Below, piece by piece: positions 12,066 to 22,754 of a DNA stretch of 64,000 bases. The position numbers were made by a program, and so were the translations under genes. The DNA is from Dryomyza anilis. Taxonomy: Eukaryota; Arthropoda; Insecta; Diptera; Dryomyzidae. The DNA is taken from assembly GCA_951804985.1 (NCBI GenBank), contig OX638132.1, positions 84,014,696 to 84,078,695 of the forward strand. The letters run 5' to 3'. A model generated the notes under the pieces. The model had not been told where the DNA came from, ran no database searches, and saw only the letters and a program-made list of their open reading frames with translations. Positions within the stretch are counted from its first letter, which is position 1; the number at the start of each line of letters is the position of its first letter.

Positions 12066-13195
12066 AAATGAAAACGGCATAACTTTTAAAGTAATCTAAA
12101 AAATAATAAAAAAACTTAAAAATTAAATCTATTACTTTTTAAAATAATTCGCGTTTTTTAAGAGACATTTCGATTTTAAGAAAATGCATTTTAAAAATTC
12201 CTTCGTGTTTTAACCAACCAGTTTAGCTTTTTTTTTGTCTGCACATTTTCGACTGCATTCGCAATGTGTCACGTGTGAGTCAACCTAACACTCACACATT
12301 ATATTACGTGCCGAGGGTGTTTGTTTCGTTTCGTTAAAGTTTTTCGTTAAATAAAGTTTGCAGTGCTGTTGTCAGCCAAACAAATTCCAGTTAACCAAAC
12401 TTCAAAATGTCGCTCCAAACAAAAACTATTTTTTTTTCATCGCACACCACACCACACCACGTATCATCAAAAACACCTTTTTAATTTGTAAGCAAAAAAT
12501 GCACAGCTTCTCTGGAGGCCACAGGTTTTTTATGTAGTTCTCGGCAGTGTTGTTGCTGCTACTTATTTATAAGCTTGCCAAAGGTATAATAAGGAAAAAG
12601 AAAATCCTTTCCAGGAACTTCATTTGGTCCCAAAATAAGATAACAACTTGTTGTTGTTGAGTGAGTTTCAAAATTGTTTTCTTTTTCTATTAGTTTAGTG
12701 TTTTTTTTACTAGTTATACAAAAAAATACTCATTTTCATGTACCATGTTTTTCTTTATTTTTTTCAAATACTTTGCCATCTTAAATTGAACACGTTTATT
12801 AATGAATCTATTTAGTTGTTGTGCAAGAAATCACATTCGATTCGAATCTAATGCGAGCAGGTCAGGACGATTGCAGGTGACACTAGACAATTCGATGCAA
12901 TGTGCGATTCTTTTCCTTGAAAATTTCAAGCACGATTCTTATTTTTCCGAAACTCATTTACGGAAAATCAATGGGACATGCTTTGTAATGAGAATGAAGT
13001 CTAATCTTGGGTTAAATTTTGCAATGACAGAAAAACTTTAGAAAGAGACTATTCAATTTCATTATAAAGTATTTTACTAGAAATAGCTACTAAATAAATT
13101 AAAAAATATATTATTGTAAATTCAATACAAAACGGTCCATTAACAAAAAAAAACCTCTTTAACTTTTGAAAAATCATTATCAAATTATTGTTCTA
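12066..13195. other. Unassigned intergenic DNA
   Basis: No gene recognised. The stretch 12230-12560 is less AT-rich and holds CACACCACACCAC. A 79-residue plus-strand frame at 12802-13041 has mixed composition but no motif that I recognise. Confidence 0.45.
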
Positions 13196-13720
13196 TCACA
13201 GAAAAAATACATCATTGATGAATTTCCATATTGAAGAACGATTCATACTGATGATAACTACAAAACGTCAATGTTATGAATTTAATATCAATTTGACGAA
13301 TGACTTTAAAAGTGTTCTTCAATATGATGAAGTGTATGTGAATAATACGTTTCATCATATTAATGAAGAAATACATAAAATACAACATATATGTACATCA
13401 TATTGATGAATGTTGTTTATCAAACCAAATTTCAATTAAAATATTTATTTTTCGTTCATTTTTTGCCATACTTCTCAGTTCTCTTGCTCGACATGCATAA
13501 ATTAGTAAAATTTAGTTAAATTTGATGTAAAGTAATATTTATAAAAAAGTATATTTAGAAATAAATAATTTTAAACATTTTTTTTTTTAAAAATAAAAAA
13601 AAAATTACAAATAAAAAATGTCGTATAATTTTTTTTCGCACAATTTTTTTTTCAAATTTTTTTTTTAAGTATTTTTTTGAATATTAATTTGGATAATTTC
13701 GAATTTTTTGATAAATTCCT
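13196..13720 (+). mobile_element. ACAGAAAA-ended repeat, 5' part
   Basis: Starts ATCACAGAAAAAATACATCA and follows the copy at 24811 closely: the TTGATGAATTTCC block, GTCAATGTTATGAAT, GTGTTCTTCAATATGATGA, TTTCATCATATTAATGAA, TACTTCTCAGTTCTC, then the A/T-run middle. The frame at 13188-13406 is a by-product. The right terminal inverted repeat is not found. Confidence 0.7.
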
Positions 13721-13861
13721 AAAAAAAATTGAATAAAAATATTAGTGTTTTTTTTCAAAATAATAATCTCTAAATTATGTATATTTATTTTAACAATAAC
13801 ACTGTGCTACAAATTCCAAAAAATTTCGTATACAAAATTTCTCACCTATATTTTTGGAAAG

Positions 13862-14340
13862 GTATCGAAAATCAATGAATATCCTCATTTACAGAATGTC
13901 TATATCACTTCGAGTTTTTTTTTTTAATTTGTACTTCTGTGTGCAAATTCGCATTTTCCTACCTTGAGTTACTTATGTAATTAAAACTCAGCATTCGCGT
14001 AGGTTATTTAAAAAGTGTATAACTTTTTGAAAAACCAATATATTTAGCTTACTAAAACTTTATAATTTATTAAAATAGGTTTAAAAAAACCTGAGTTATA
14101 GGTCATTATACGACAAAACAATTCAAATTTGAATACATTTTCCAATTTTGAAAAATCGTTAAAAAATCATCTGGTTAGGCATCGAAAAACAATGAATATC
14201 CTCATTTACAGAATTTCTGTATCACTTCGTGTTTTTTTTTTAATGTCCACTGCTTTGTTCAAAATTCATTTTTCGTACCTTAACTTACTTATGTACTGGT
14301 CTTCAAAAATGTGTTCTGTGACCGGAATCAGCATTCAGTA
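13862..14340 (+). repeat. Direct duplication, offset about 316 bp
   Basis: The block ATCGAAAATCAATGAATATC ... CTCATTTACAGAAT ... CACTTCG ... T-run ... ACCTTNANTTACTTATGTA ... CAGCATTC occurs at 13863-14000 and again at 14179-14337. Both copies give parallel short frames (60 and 70 residues), which are therefore repeat artefacts. Confidence 0.7.
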
Positions 14341-14605
14341 AGAAAAAAAAAAAATTTATTTATTTTTTTTTGTTACTTTTTTAAGTATTTGAAATTTTAA
14401 TTATTTTATTTTATTTTACTTTACATTATATTTTATTTTACCTTCTCCTTTATGCATTCACATTTCACTAATGATTTCACCCTTGCATTGTGAGCAATAT
14501 AATGATTTGGAAGACATGCTGTATGTAAATAAATACAGTATCGAAAAACAGTCGACGAATTATAGACGCATTAGTTGCAGCGTGTAAATAAGTCTTGTGC
14601 CTATT

Positions 14606-15023
14606 CCTAGTAGAAATTTTGGTAGGGCCATACTCATGAAGTGATCATGTCATTATTTGAGATGATCGGGATATGACGAGGCCCATAATGTCCTTGTAAC
14701 GCAGTGTCCTGATCATGTACTGACCTCAGGCCATGATCATGTACTGATCGGGCAATTCCCCATTTTATTATTTACCCGACAATTGGCTTGTCAGAGCCCG
14801 AGCATAATAGGGTTTCTCTCATTAAATTTCGATCATTGTCTGATGCTAATATCATTATGAGGAACTAATAATGTAGCTATGATCGGGAACATTGACTGTT
14901 TAGATAATGTAAACCCTGCTATGGTAAGAATGATAATGCAAAGGCAATGATTATATTTTCTCTAATAGGGCTTACCCAACGAAAACCCTATCTTTCCCGG
15001 GCATCGGGCAAATTTCTACTAGG
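14606..15023. mobile_element. MITE with CCTAGTAGAAATTT ends
   Basis: The left end CCTAGTAGAAATTTT and the right end AAATTTCTACTAGG are inverted repeats about 418 bp apart. The interior is richer in GC than the flanks and contains several ATGATC and TGATCGGG motifs, but no reading frame. No target duplication is clear. Confidence 0.7.
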
Positions 15024-15585
15024 GATGGCGACACCTAGTGTCTTTTCTCTTCACTAGCGACATGTTTAGCATGGACACGATCCGTCTGCTCATTCATACA
15101 GAACTTTAGACCTATCACAAAATTGATCTTCAAAATCCTGTCTGTATTCTGTACCAATGGTACCGGTCACGTGATAGGTATTTTTGGAGCAATTGACACC
15201 TTTTCTCCGCTGTGCGCTTATTTTGCATATTAATACTACTTGTCGTATGAGTAACAGGATTATTGATTTTAATAGTGGAACTTGGTAAATTAGGACATGA
15301 GATTCTGTGTAATTTGCAATTTTTGAACAGGGTTCTGCACTTTTAGAAAAGAAAAAATCTTAGGCTTATTGAAACCTTAGAATTTTGTTTGCACTGGGAT
15401 TTACATTGACACTGCATCAATTTTATATTGTTCATATTTCTTAATGTAAAATACGGGTACTTTAAGTTTCATCTTTGCCTTTCCATTTTGTATGACTCAT
15501 ACATACAAATCATTAAAATTCATAAAAATATATGATTTGATTTGCCTTTTAATCGTATTTCATTTTACTGTACACGGCGAACAAT
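15024..15585. other. Unassigned intergenic DNA
   Basis: No gene and no repeat family recognised. Confidence 0.5.
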
Positions 15586-15730
15586 GTTTTCATAAATCAT
15601 TTATTATACGCATAAATTTTGCAAAAATTAATCATAATATATGATTAAAGTAAACATCAATTGTAATGATTAATTGAATAAAATTATGCATATGTTTACT
15701 CATAATTTATGTATAATAAATTCATAAGCC
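15586..15730. mobile_element. Small hairpin element
   Basis: The left arm CATAAATCATTTATTATACG and onward is complementary to the right arm ending TATAATAAATTCATAAGCC. The whole unit of 145 bp can fold on itself and is extremely AT-rich. It may be a short MITE. Confidence 0.6.
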
Positions 15731-15763
15731 ATTATTAATTGGTATAGTTATATATATACAATA

Positions 15764-17020
15764 CACGCCTAGTCTTAATAACGTTCAACCCAAAAGTCAT
15801 GAGACCAAAGACATTTTTAAAGAACATTTTTCGGACATTTTAGAACCAAAATAAAAAAAAATCATAGGCAAGTTTTTTTAAAATATCGCGGTTTCCATTT
15901 TTTTTTGCGTGTTTTTATACCCTACACCTATGAGGTACAGGGTATATTAACTTTGTGCATATATTGTAACGACCCTTAGGAGGCGTGTCCGGTATGGAAA
16001 AGTATATATATTCTTGATCAGCATCACTACCCGAGTCCGTTTAGCCCTGTCCGTCTGTCTGTCTGTCCGTCTTGCTGTCCGAATACAGAATAACTTGAGA
16101 AATACTGATCAGAATGCGATGAAATTTCGTCTCAATATATTTTAGCCAAAAGTAGGAACTGAGTTTGAAAATGAGCCAAATCGGTCAACGGACACGCCCA
16201 CCTCCCATACAAGTCACTTTTATATAACTCTTTCGGAACTAATAACTCGAAAATTATTCAAGGTATAGTTATAAAGTTTAAAACGTATTGTTAGAATTCA
16301 CCTTAAAATATGTGGTCCAAAAATGGGCGTGATCCGCCCACTTTTTTTTTCATTATTTCCCGGGTTTATATAGTGGAAATTTGATCCGTAAATTATTAAA
16401 ATCAAATCTATGAAATATTATCCTTACAAAATTTTTTAATATAGGAGTGGTCCGCCCATTTATATTTTTCTAATTTTTTGTATTCGTTTTTTATACTTTT
16501 ATATCAATTTTTTAATTTATGGGGATATAAGACGTAAATTTCTGATATGTGAATAATATTCTGAGGGTGGGGAGGTTCAGTATAATTAAAAACTTTAAAA
16601 TTAAGATATACAATTAAATATCCCACCAATGATGTAGGGTATTCCATAGTCGGGCCCGACCGACTATAAAAGTCCGCCCTATTAAGTTTAGCCACTAAAA
16701 AAACCCATCAAAATTTCATGTAATTTGTCCACCGTTATGGGCCATAATTAGTGGGAACAAGTGCGAAATAATTATTTTTCCAAAAATAGTCCTTTTTTGA
16801 GCGTTATATCCTTAAATATCATTAAAAATATACACGGATTATCGTGTAGTATGTACCAAAGAAACTCACAAAAAAAATTTAAACCGCGAAATTTTAAAAA
16901 ATCTGCCTACGATTTTTTTTTATTTTGGTCATAAAATACTTGGGGGATGTCCGAAACATATTCTTAATAAATGTATTTGGTCTCACGATTATTGGGTTAA
17001 AAGTGTTCAGGCTAGGCGTG
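15764..17020. mobile_element. Terminal-inverted-repeat element with about 155-bp ends
   Basis: The left end CACGCCTAGTCTTAATAACG and the right end GTGTTCAGGCTAGGCGTG are complementary, and the complementarity continues through the GACCAAA, GGACATTTT, TTTTGG and CGCGGTTT blocks for about 155 bp (15764-15920 and 16863-17020). AATA directly flanks both ends (15760-15763, 17021-17024) and may be a 4-bp target duplication. The interior holds a TATACCC-family copy and about 170 bp of its own sequence. No transposase is visible. Confidence 0.75.
15914..16690 (+). mobile_element. TATACCC-family repeat, nested
   Basis: Begins TTTTTATACCCTACACC, then GGTACAGGGTATATT, TATATATTCTTGATCAGCAT, GTCCGTCTGTCTGTC and the GGACACGCCCACC block. 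It ends around TGTAGGGTATTCC and GACCGACTATA. It lies inside the element at 15764-17020 and so is likely the younger of the two. No open frame of note; the 63-residue minus-strand frame at 16504-16695 is not convincing. Confidence 0.75.
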
Positions 17021-17239
17021 AATAATGATTAGTATAACTCTGTCGATTGCGATGATGAAGAGAGAAGTAAAGAACAGGGTAGAGGCCAAAGTCTATGCTT
17101 TCGGGATGGGTCTAAATTCACCATTTCCCCTTTAAGGGGATGCTAAAACAAAGAGTAGTACTGAGGCACAAACAGAGAGGTCTATGCACCCGGCCAAATT
17201 ATGGTTTATTTGAAAATTGAAGTATAGTAGTTTGATATT

Positions 17240-17880
17240 ATTATACCCTACACTAAGAGTGAAAGGGTATATTCAGTTTGGTACGCCGTTTGTAAAATCC
17301 AGAAGGAAGCATATCCGGTATGGAAAATATATTCTTGATCAGCATGATCTCCTGAGTCGATTTAGCGATGTCCGTCTGGCTGTCCCTCTGTCTGTCTGTT
17401 GAAATCACGATTACAAAAAAAGTAGAAGAGCTAGACCAATGAAACTATAGATTTAGATTACTTATCTAAACAAGAAAATTGGCATGATCAGTCTATTGTG
17501 ACCTAAGAACCGACCACTTATGTTCAAATACCTCATATAAAATGTATTTCTACAGATCAATTTTACTGTATACGTGCTTAGGTAAACTTTTTTTGGTAAA
17601 ATATATATTGACATCATGCTCAAATACATGATAATAATGTTTTCCGGCGAAAAGACTTGTGGTTCACAAAAAAAAAAAATCGAAAATCGGTACACCTACC
17701 CATTTGTAAATATGGGTATCAAATGAATGGAAATACTTCATCGATTGAAAGTTTGTAGTTATTTTCGGGATTCGTATATCCTGGTGACCTATATACCACT
17801 TTTAATGGTAACCACACATATGTGTAGGGTATTTAATAATAATAACACCTACTTTATAATTTCCCATGTGATCTAACCTT
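17240..17880 (+). mobile_element. TATACCC-family repeat, near-complete copy
   Basis: TTATACCCTACACTAAGAG at the left, then TATTCTTGATCAGCATGA, GAGTCGATTTAGCGATGTCC, AAATCACGATTACA, CCTCATATAAAAT, CACCTACCCATTTGTAAATA, and TGTGTAGGGTATTTAAT near the right end. It is followed by TTCCCATGTGATCTAACCTT, a 3' block shared with 31970, 34170, 38218 and 52165. The copy at 31970-32755 is the same sequence inverted. Confidence 0.8.
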
Positions 17881-17986
17881 CCCAACTGGTTTAATAGTTT
17901 ATGCGATACACAATGCCAAAGTAAAAATAGGAAGTAGATATTCTACAGATCTATTTTTCTAAAGAAAGCAGACTTTATTTCGAAGC

Positions 17987-18097
17987 CTCTTACGAAAACC
18001 AGCACGTTTACGAAAAACAGCACAATTTGCTTTACGAATAACAAGTAAACATGCTGTTTTTCGTAGGTAAATTGAAACGTGCTGGTTTTCGTAAGAG
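17987..18097. repeat. 111-bp imperfect hairpin
   Basis: CTCTTACGAAAACCAGCACG at the left is mirrored by CGTGCTGGTTTTCGTAAGAG at the right. An inner pair ACGAAAAACAGCA / TGCTGTTTTTCGT extends the stem. The loop is about 30 nt. It could be a tiny MITE or, if transcribed, a hairpin RNA. Confidence 0.7.
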
Positions 18098-19177
18098 ACG
18101 TCAATTTATAGTGGTAATGGGTTAAATTGTTTAGCAATAAATTAAAACTATGTCTTTTACAATACAGAAATCGGAAATATAACGAGATACACAGTTTTTT
18201 GGCTCGTTATTTAGAATATCCATCGAAAGAGTTTTCTGTCATAGGAAATGAATACCTTGTAGATCCATTTTCCTCGAAAATCAGACTTTTTAAATAATAT
18301 TGTTTATGTTTCATGTTTTTTTTTTAATTATTTTTCTGCCTATATTTAGCATTATATAAATTGATAAATAATTTTTAGATACATTTTTCCAAAGTCTATA
18401 AATTTTAGAGTAGATACATTAATTATGTTGTACACAGCCACATAGTATATGCTGCGTGACTGCGTTGGCTGGCGAGAATTAATTTTGAACACGCTTCTAC
18501 TTAATTTTGCAGCCTGTGTTTCAATTAACTTTTAAAAGTCAAATCCATCTGCATGGCACGAGGACATGTCTGCGCGCGTTTTCATTATGCACCTTCTTAT
18601 GCATGACGTTGCCATATGCAAAAAATTGTTAACATAAATTACGTTTTCGTTTCGCGCACTTGATGGCAAAGGATATCGTAGAAGTACTTGGACCGATTGC
18701 TGGGTGTTTCGAGTGGGTGTTTCTAGTGGCTAGTCGGAATAAATATTAGTTGGGTGTCTTCCATAGAAGACGTGGTTGGATGACAGCGAACAATAGCAAG
18801 TTAATTTTATTGTTTGCATAGTAATAAGTGGAGGCATTCCCACGATTTTGTTGCATTTTTTGTAGCGGATTAGCGTATGTTGCACACGTTGCATCAGCAA
18901 CTGCTGCTGATGCTGCGCATGCAACAACTTATTTTTTGGTTTAACGCAAAATTGTTGAAATATTCATGGCGAACAACTTATGAAAATTCAAAGAAAATTA
19001 TAATTGCATATTTTACAATTTGTGCAGATGTTTAATGAGAATTTGAACGTTTTTCACAAAGGTTTTTTTTTTTTGTTTTGAGCACTGATGACAGCCTGCG
19101 GCGGCATAAATTTCTTGGCTGATAGTTTGTGCCGCACAATGCTGCATATCCTTCAAATATAAGCAGCTCAACAATTA
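18098..19177. other. Unassigned intergenic DNA
   Basis: No gene recognised. The part 18430-19150 is less AT-rich, with short CTGCTGATGCTGC runs at 18900. Confidence 0.5.
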
Positions 19178-19530
19178 AACTTTGTGAAACAAAAATTGAA
19201 CTAAATGAAAATGAAACTATTTAAAGTTCAAAATACACTTGAAGCAGAAAATTGTCAAATTTACTATAAACGTGTTAAATTTTAAAAGGAGATTTTTATT
19301 GCTTATATATTTTCATTTATTTTAATTAATAAACAATCGGATAATTATCATACAAATAAACTTTGTGAAACCAAAATTGAATTAAATGAAAATGAAACTA
19401 TTTAAAGTTCAAAAAACACATGAAGCATAAAATAGTCAAATTTACTATAAAACGTGTTAAATTTGAATAGGTGATTTTTATTGTTTAAATATTATCATTT
19501 ATTTCATTTTAATTTTTAAACAATCTAATA
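19178..19530 (+). repeat. Tandem duplication, offset 181 bp
   Basis: AACTTTGTGAAAC(A/C)AAAATTGAA and the following 150 bp, including ATGAAACTATTTAAAGTTC and ACGTGTTAAATTT, occur at 19178 and again at 19359 with small differences. Confidence 0.8.
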
Positions 19531-19721
19531 AATTAAGCTGATAAATACCATGAACTTATTAAATTTTAATAATACTTAAGTAAAAATAATTATAATATTC
19601 AGTTATTTAAAAAAAAAAATCAAGCATTTTATTATTTTTGTATTATATACATAATTGAAATTACAACATTTTACGTATTTTATAAATATATTATTATGAC
19701 TTAGAATAATTTTATTTCTGC

Positions 19722-19937
19722 TTCTAAAATCACATTTTCAAATAAAACGTAGTTTAAACTATATGTAATTTCGTGTTTAGTCAATATATTACAAATATTT
19801 TAAATGTCATATTAACTGTTTACGAATTGTCTATATCTTTGCAAAATTTAAAGACATTCGATCGTTTTGATTAGGAATTACAGACGTTTTAAATTGAAAA
19901 AGTTTAAACTAAGTTTAAACTTGCACTGAATAACTGG
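19722..19937 (+). mobile_element. MITE-like repeat, copy 1
   Basis: Matches 47820-48040 in inverse orientation: ACGTAGTTTAAAC, TGTAATTTCGTGTTTAGTCA, AAGACATTCG(A/T)CCGTTT and AAGTTTAAACTAAGTTTAAAC occur in the same order. The ends TTCAAATAAAACG and CTGAATAACTGG are weakly inverted relative to each other. No coding capacity. Confidence 0.65.
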
Positions 19938-20441
19938 GCCTTATTGTTAAATGGAATAAATTCAACTATGCTCTGAACGTACTTGATTTTACAAGAATAT
20001 AATATGGATTATCACATAATACTTAAAAATTATATTGTTATTGCATACTAACTGAAATATCGATCATTAAAGTAATTTTATTTTTAACTAGAACACATTT
20101 GAGTACGTTTCTTTTTAATTTGGGTATATATTTACAATTATATTACTTGTTACTCTAAAAATAGTAAATTTTACTACGAAAGTATTTAATTTTAATCAAG
20201 AGGGAAGACTAGGCATGCATTTATTACAAATTTTTTTTATTTTAATTTTATTTTTAACTGAAATATTTATATTTTTATGCATAGTAATTAGTCTATGCAT
20301 AAATAGATATATACTTTTTTTTTAGAATATGTTTAATATGTTGCTTGTTATTTTACTTAAGCATTTTATTGTTTTTTTTTTCACTTAAAAAATGTGGCGT
20401 TTTATTTAGAAAATGTCGATTACTCTTTTAATACTTAAATA

Positions 20442-20463
20442 TTTTATTATTATTATTATTATT
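20442..20463 (+). repeat. (TTA)n microsatellite
   Basis: Uninterrupted run of about seven trinucleotides. Confidence 0.85.
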
Positions 20464-20530
20464 TAATGTTTACTGAAGCGTTATAACGCATTATATGCAT
20501 TTTATAAAATATGTGCTTTTATTTGGAATA

Positions 20531-21150
20531 TGTAAAATAGTAAAATGTACTAGAAACGCTTTAGAATTTAAAAAATATCCTTCGTAATGGTTTAATATAT
20601 AAATATTTTAATGTTATTTCATGTTAAATGAAATTATTCATAGTTTTAGACATTACTCAAATATTGGGTTCTTGTTGCGACATTTTTAATACGTTTCTAA
20701 TGTCTTTGAAAGCATCTCAATCAGAAAATAGTAAATTGTATGATGAACGTAATAAAATCATATAAGAAAAACTCTAATAAACGCATATATTTTATTAAAT
20801 TTAACTATTTTATTGTTAATTTATATTTCAATTATATAAAATATATAAAATAGTAAAATGTACTAGAAACGCTTTAAAATTTAAAAAACATCCTTCGTAA
20901 TGGTTTAATATATATAAATATTTTAATGCTATTTCATGTTAAATGAAATTATTCATAGTTTAGACATTACTTAAATATTGGGTTCTTGTTGCGACATTTT
21001 TAATACGTTTCTAGTGTATTTGAAAGCTTCTCAATCAGAAAATAGTAAATTGTATCATGAACGTAATAAAATTATGTAAGAAAAACTCAAATAAACGCAT
21101 ATATTTTTTTAAATTTAACTATTTTATTGTTAATTTATATTTCAATTCAA
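20531..21150 (+). repeat. Tandem duplication, offset 313 bp
   Basis: AATAGTAAAATGTACTAGAA and about 300 following bases, including TGGGTTCTTGTTGCGACATT and AATAAACGCATATATTTT, appear at 20531-20835 and 20844-21150 with a few substitutions. This is a recent local duplication in non-coding DNA. Confidence 0.85.
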
Positions 21151-22412
21151 TATACTGTAGTTTATAAAGTTTATTATAGTTTATATAATTCATTGGAATA
21201 ACTTTTAGAAAGTATTTTGTTATTTTTAAAATGAACGTTTATAATGTCAATCCGAAAATAGTAGAAAGTACCATGAAAGTAATAAGAATTACTAAGTAAG
21301 TGTTAAACTTTTATAATAGTTTATTACTTACATATTTCAATGTTATATCAAATTTATTTAATTCCTGCATAAATACCGTAGAATGCGTTTTTTTAATATA
21401 TACTTTTATTTATAAAAAAATGAAATTATATTTAGGATAATAATTTTTATATTGAAAATTAAAATTTTGCAATCTTGTTTTTCGCAGTGCCCTTCAGTTT
21501 TTCACTTATTTTCTCCTCTGCTTTCTTGTTGCGCTGCATAATTTCCTTCTTTGCTGCATTTTTAACATATGTTTCATAGTTAAGTTTTTTTTTTTTTTTT
21601 TGTAGAGCAGCTTTTTATTGCAAATTTCCGTTCACTATTCTCAGTTTTTGCAGTTTGCAGCTCTTTGGCGATAAATTTATTTAACAAATTCACAGTTTGT
21701 ACTTTTAAAAGAATCCAATGCATTCTAAGCAGCGGTCATTGTTTCAAGTTGTGCACTACGTTTAAAATGAATTTATTTTCTATGAGAAAGAAATAGTTTG
21801 TTTTCATTTTATTCTCGAAAAACTTTTTCAACAATTAATCATATCATCAGCAACGGGCCTTTTCAAGTGATGCTGAGTCTTATGATGACGGCCAAGTGGC
21901 ACGTTAAAGTTCAACATCAAACGTTGCCACTTGTCTTGTTACCACTTGCCACTTGTCTCGTCTTCCGGTTACGCTGATTGCTGCAGGAATAGCAATTTTC
22001 AAATTTTGTTGGCGACTTCCGTGGTCTGCTGTTGCACGCGTCCAACATAGCAATTTTTGCAATTATTCAATTTCGTTGTTAATCTCGATTTTCGGTAACA
22101 TGGCGGCAATTTTGCAGCATGTTTAACATGAAAATGCAACAGCTTTGGTGGCGTTTTTCATGTTGTACAGATTGACGATCAGATGCATCCTTTAATAAAT
22201 CATGTTTTTTTGGTTGAGAGCATTGTCGAGTTCACTGTATTAATAGAGATGTAAATTCAACATTTTCTTTGTAATTTAAATATGCTCTGATTTTGTAGAA
22301 AATTCTGCACATCGATTTTCTAATCCAAAAGAGCATTTAATCTAATCTCGAATTGAATGAAATTATATTTTCATTAAGTGAAACCTCATTAAACTATAAA
22401 TAATCAATATAA
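21151..22412. other. Unassigned intergenic DNA
   Basis: No gene recognised. The block 21845-22180 is GC-richer (GCCACTTGTCTTGTTACCAC and a degenerate direct repeat of it) and could be conserved non-coding DNA, but nothing identifies it. Confidence 0.45.
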
Positions 22413-22752
22413 AGGGTTTTTCAATAAGAGCGCTACAAATGTTTTTTTCAAGGGTTTTTCAACAGGGACGCTACAAAAGTAGAGCGACAGGGACAGAAAA
22501 CGACGCCATATTTCTTGCCGCTCTTTTGACATTTCTCTTCAGTAAGGTTTGCCATTTCATGATGGAAAAATATATGAATTCGAATTTCGGTAGTAAATTT
22601 TAATAATTTCGACTCGTTGTTGGCTCGTATATCTTTCCATCATGAAATGGCCAACCTTACTGAAGAGAAATGTCAAAAGAGCGGTAAGAAATATGGCGTC
22701 GTTTGCTGTCCCTGTCGCTCTACTTTTGTAACGTCCCAGTTGAAAAACCCTT
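22413..22752. mobile_element. Mariner-derived palindromic MITE, 340 bp
   Basis: Flanked by TA on both sides (22411-22412, 22753-22754), the Tc1/mariner target. The left end has an outer terminus (AAGGGTTTTTCAATAAGAGC) followed at once by an inner one (AAGGGTTTTTCAACAGGGAC). The right end has only the inner type. The body is an inverted duplication of the 5' end of the mariner element at 39217-40502, including its transposase start codon. No functional frame. Confidence 0.9.
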
Positions 22753-22754
22753 TA

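Noticed and set aside
15914..16100. Naming the TATACCC family as a specific transposon superfamily
   Set aside because: The motif order is familiar from fly genomes but I could not see a transposase or a diagnostic target duplication, so it is left unnamed.
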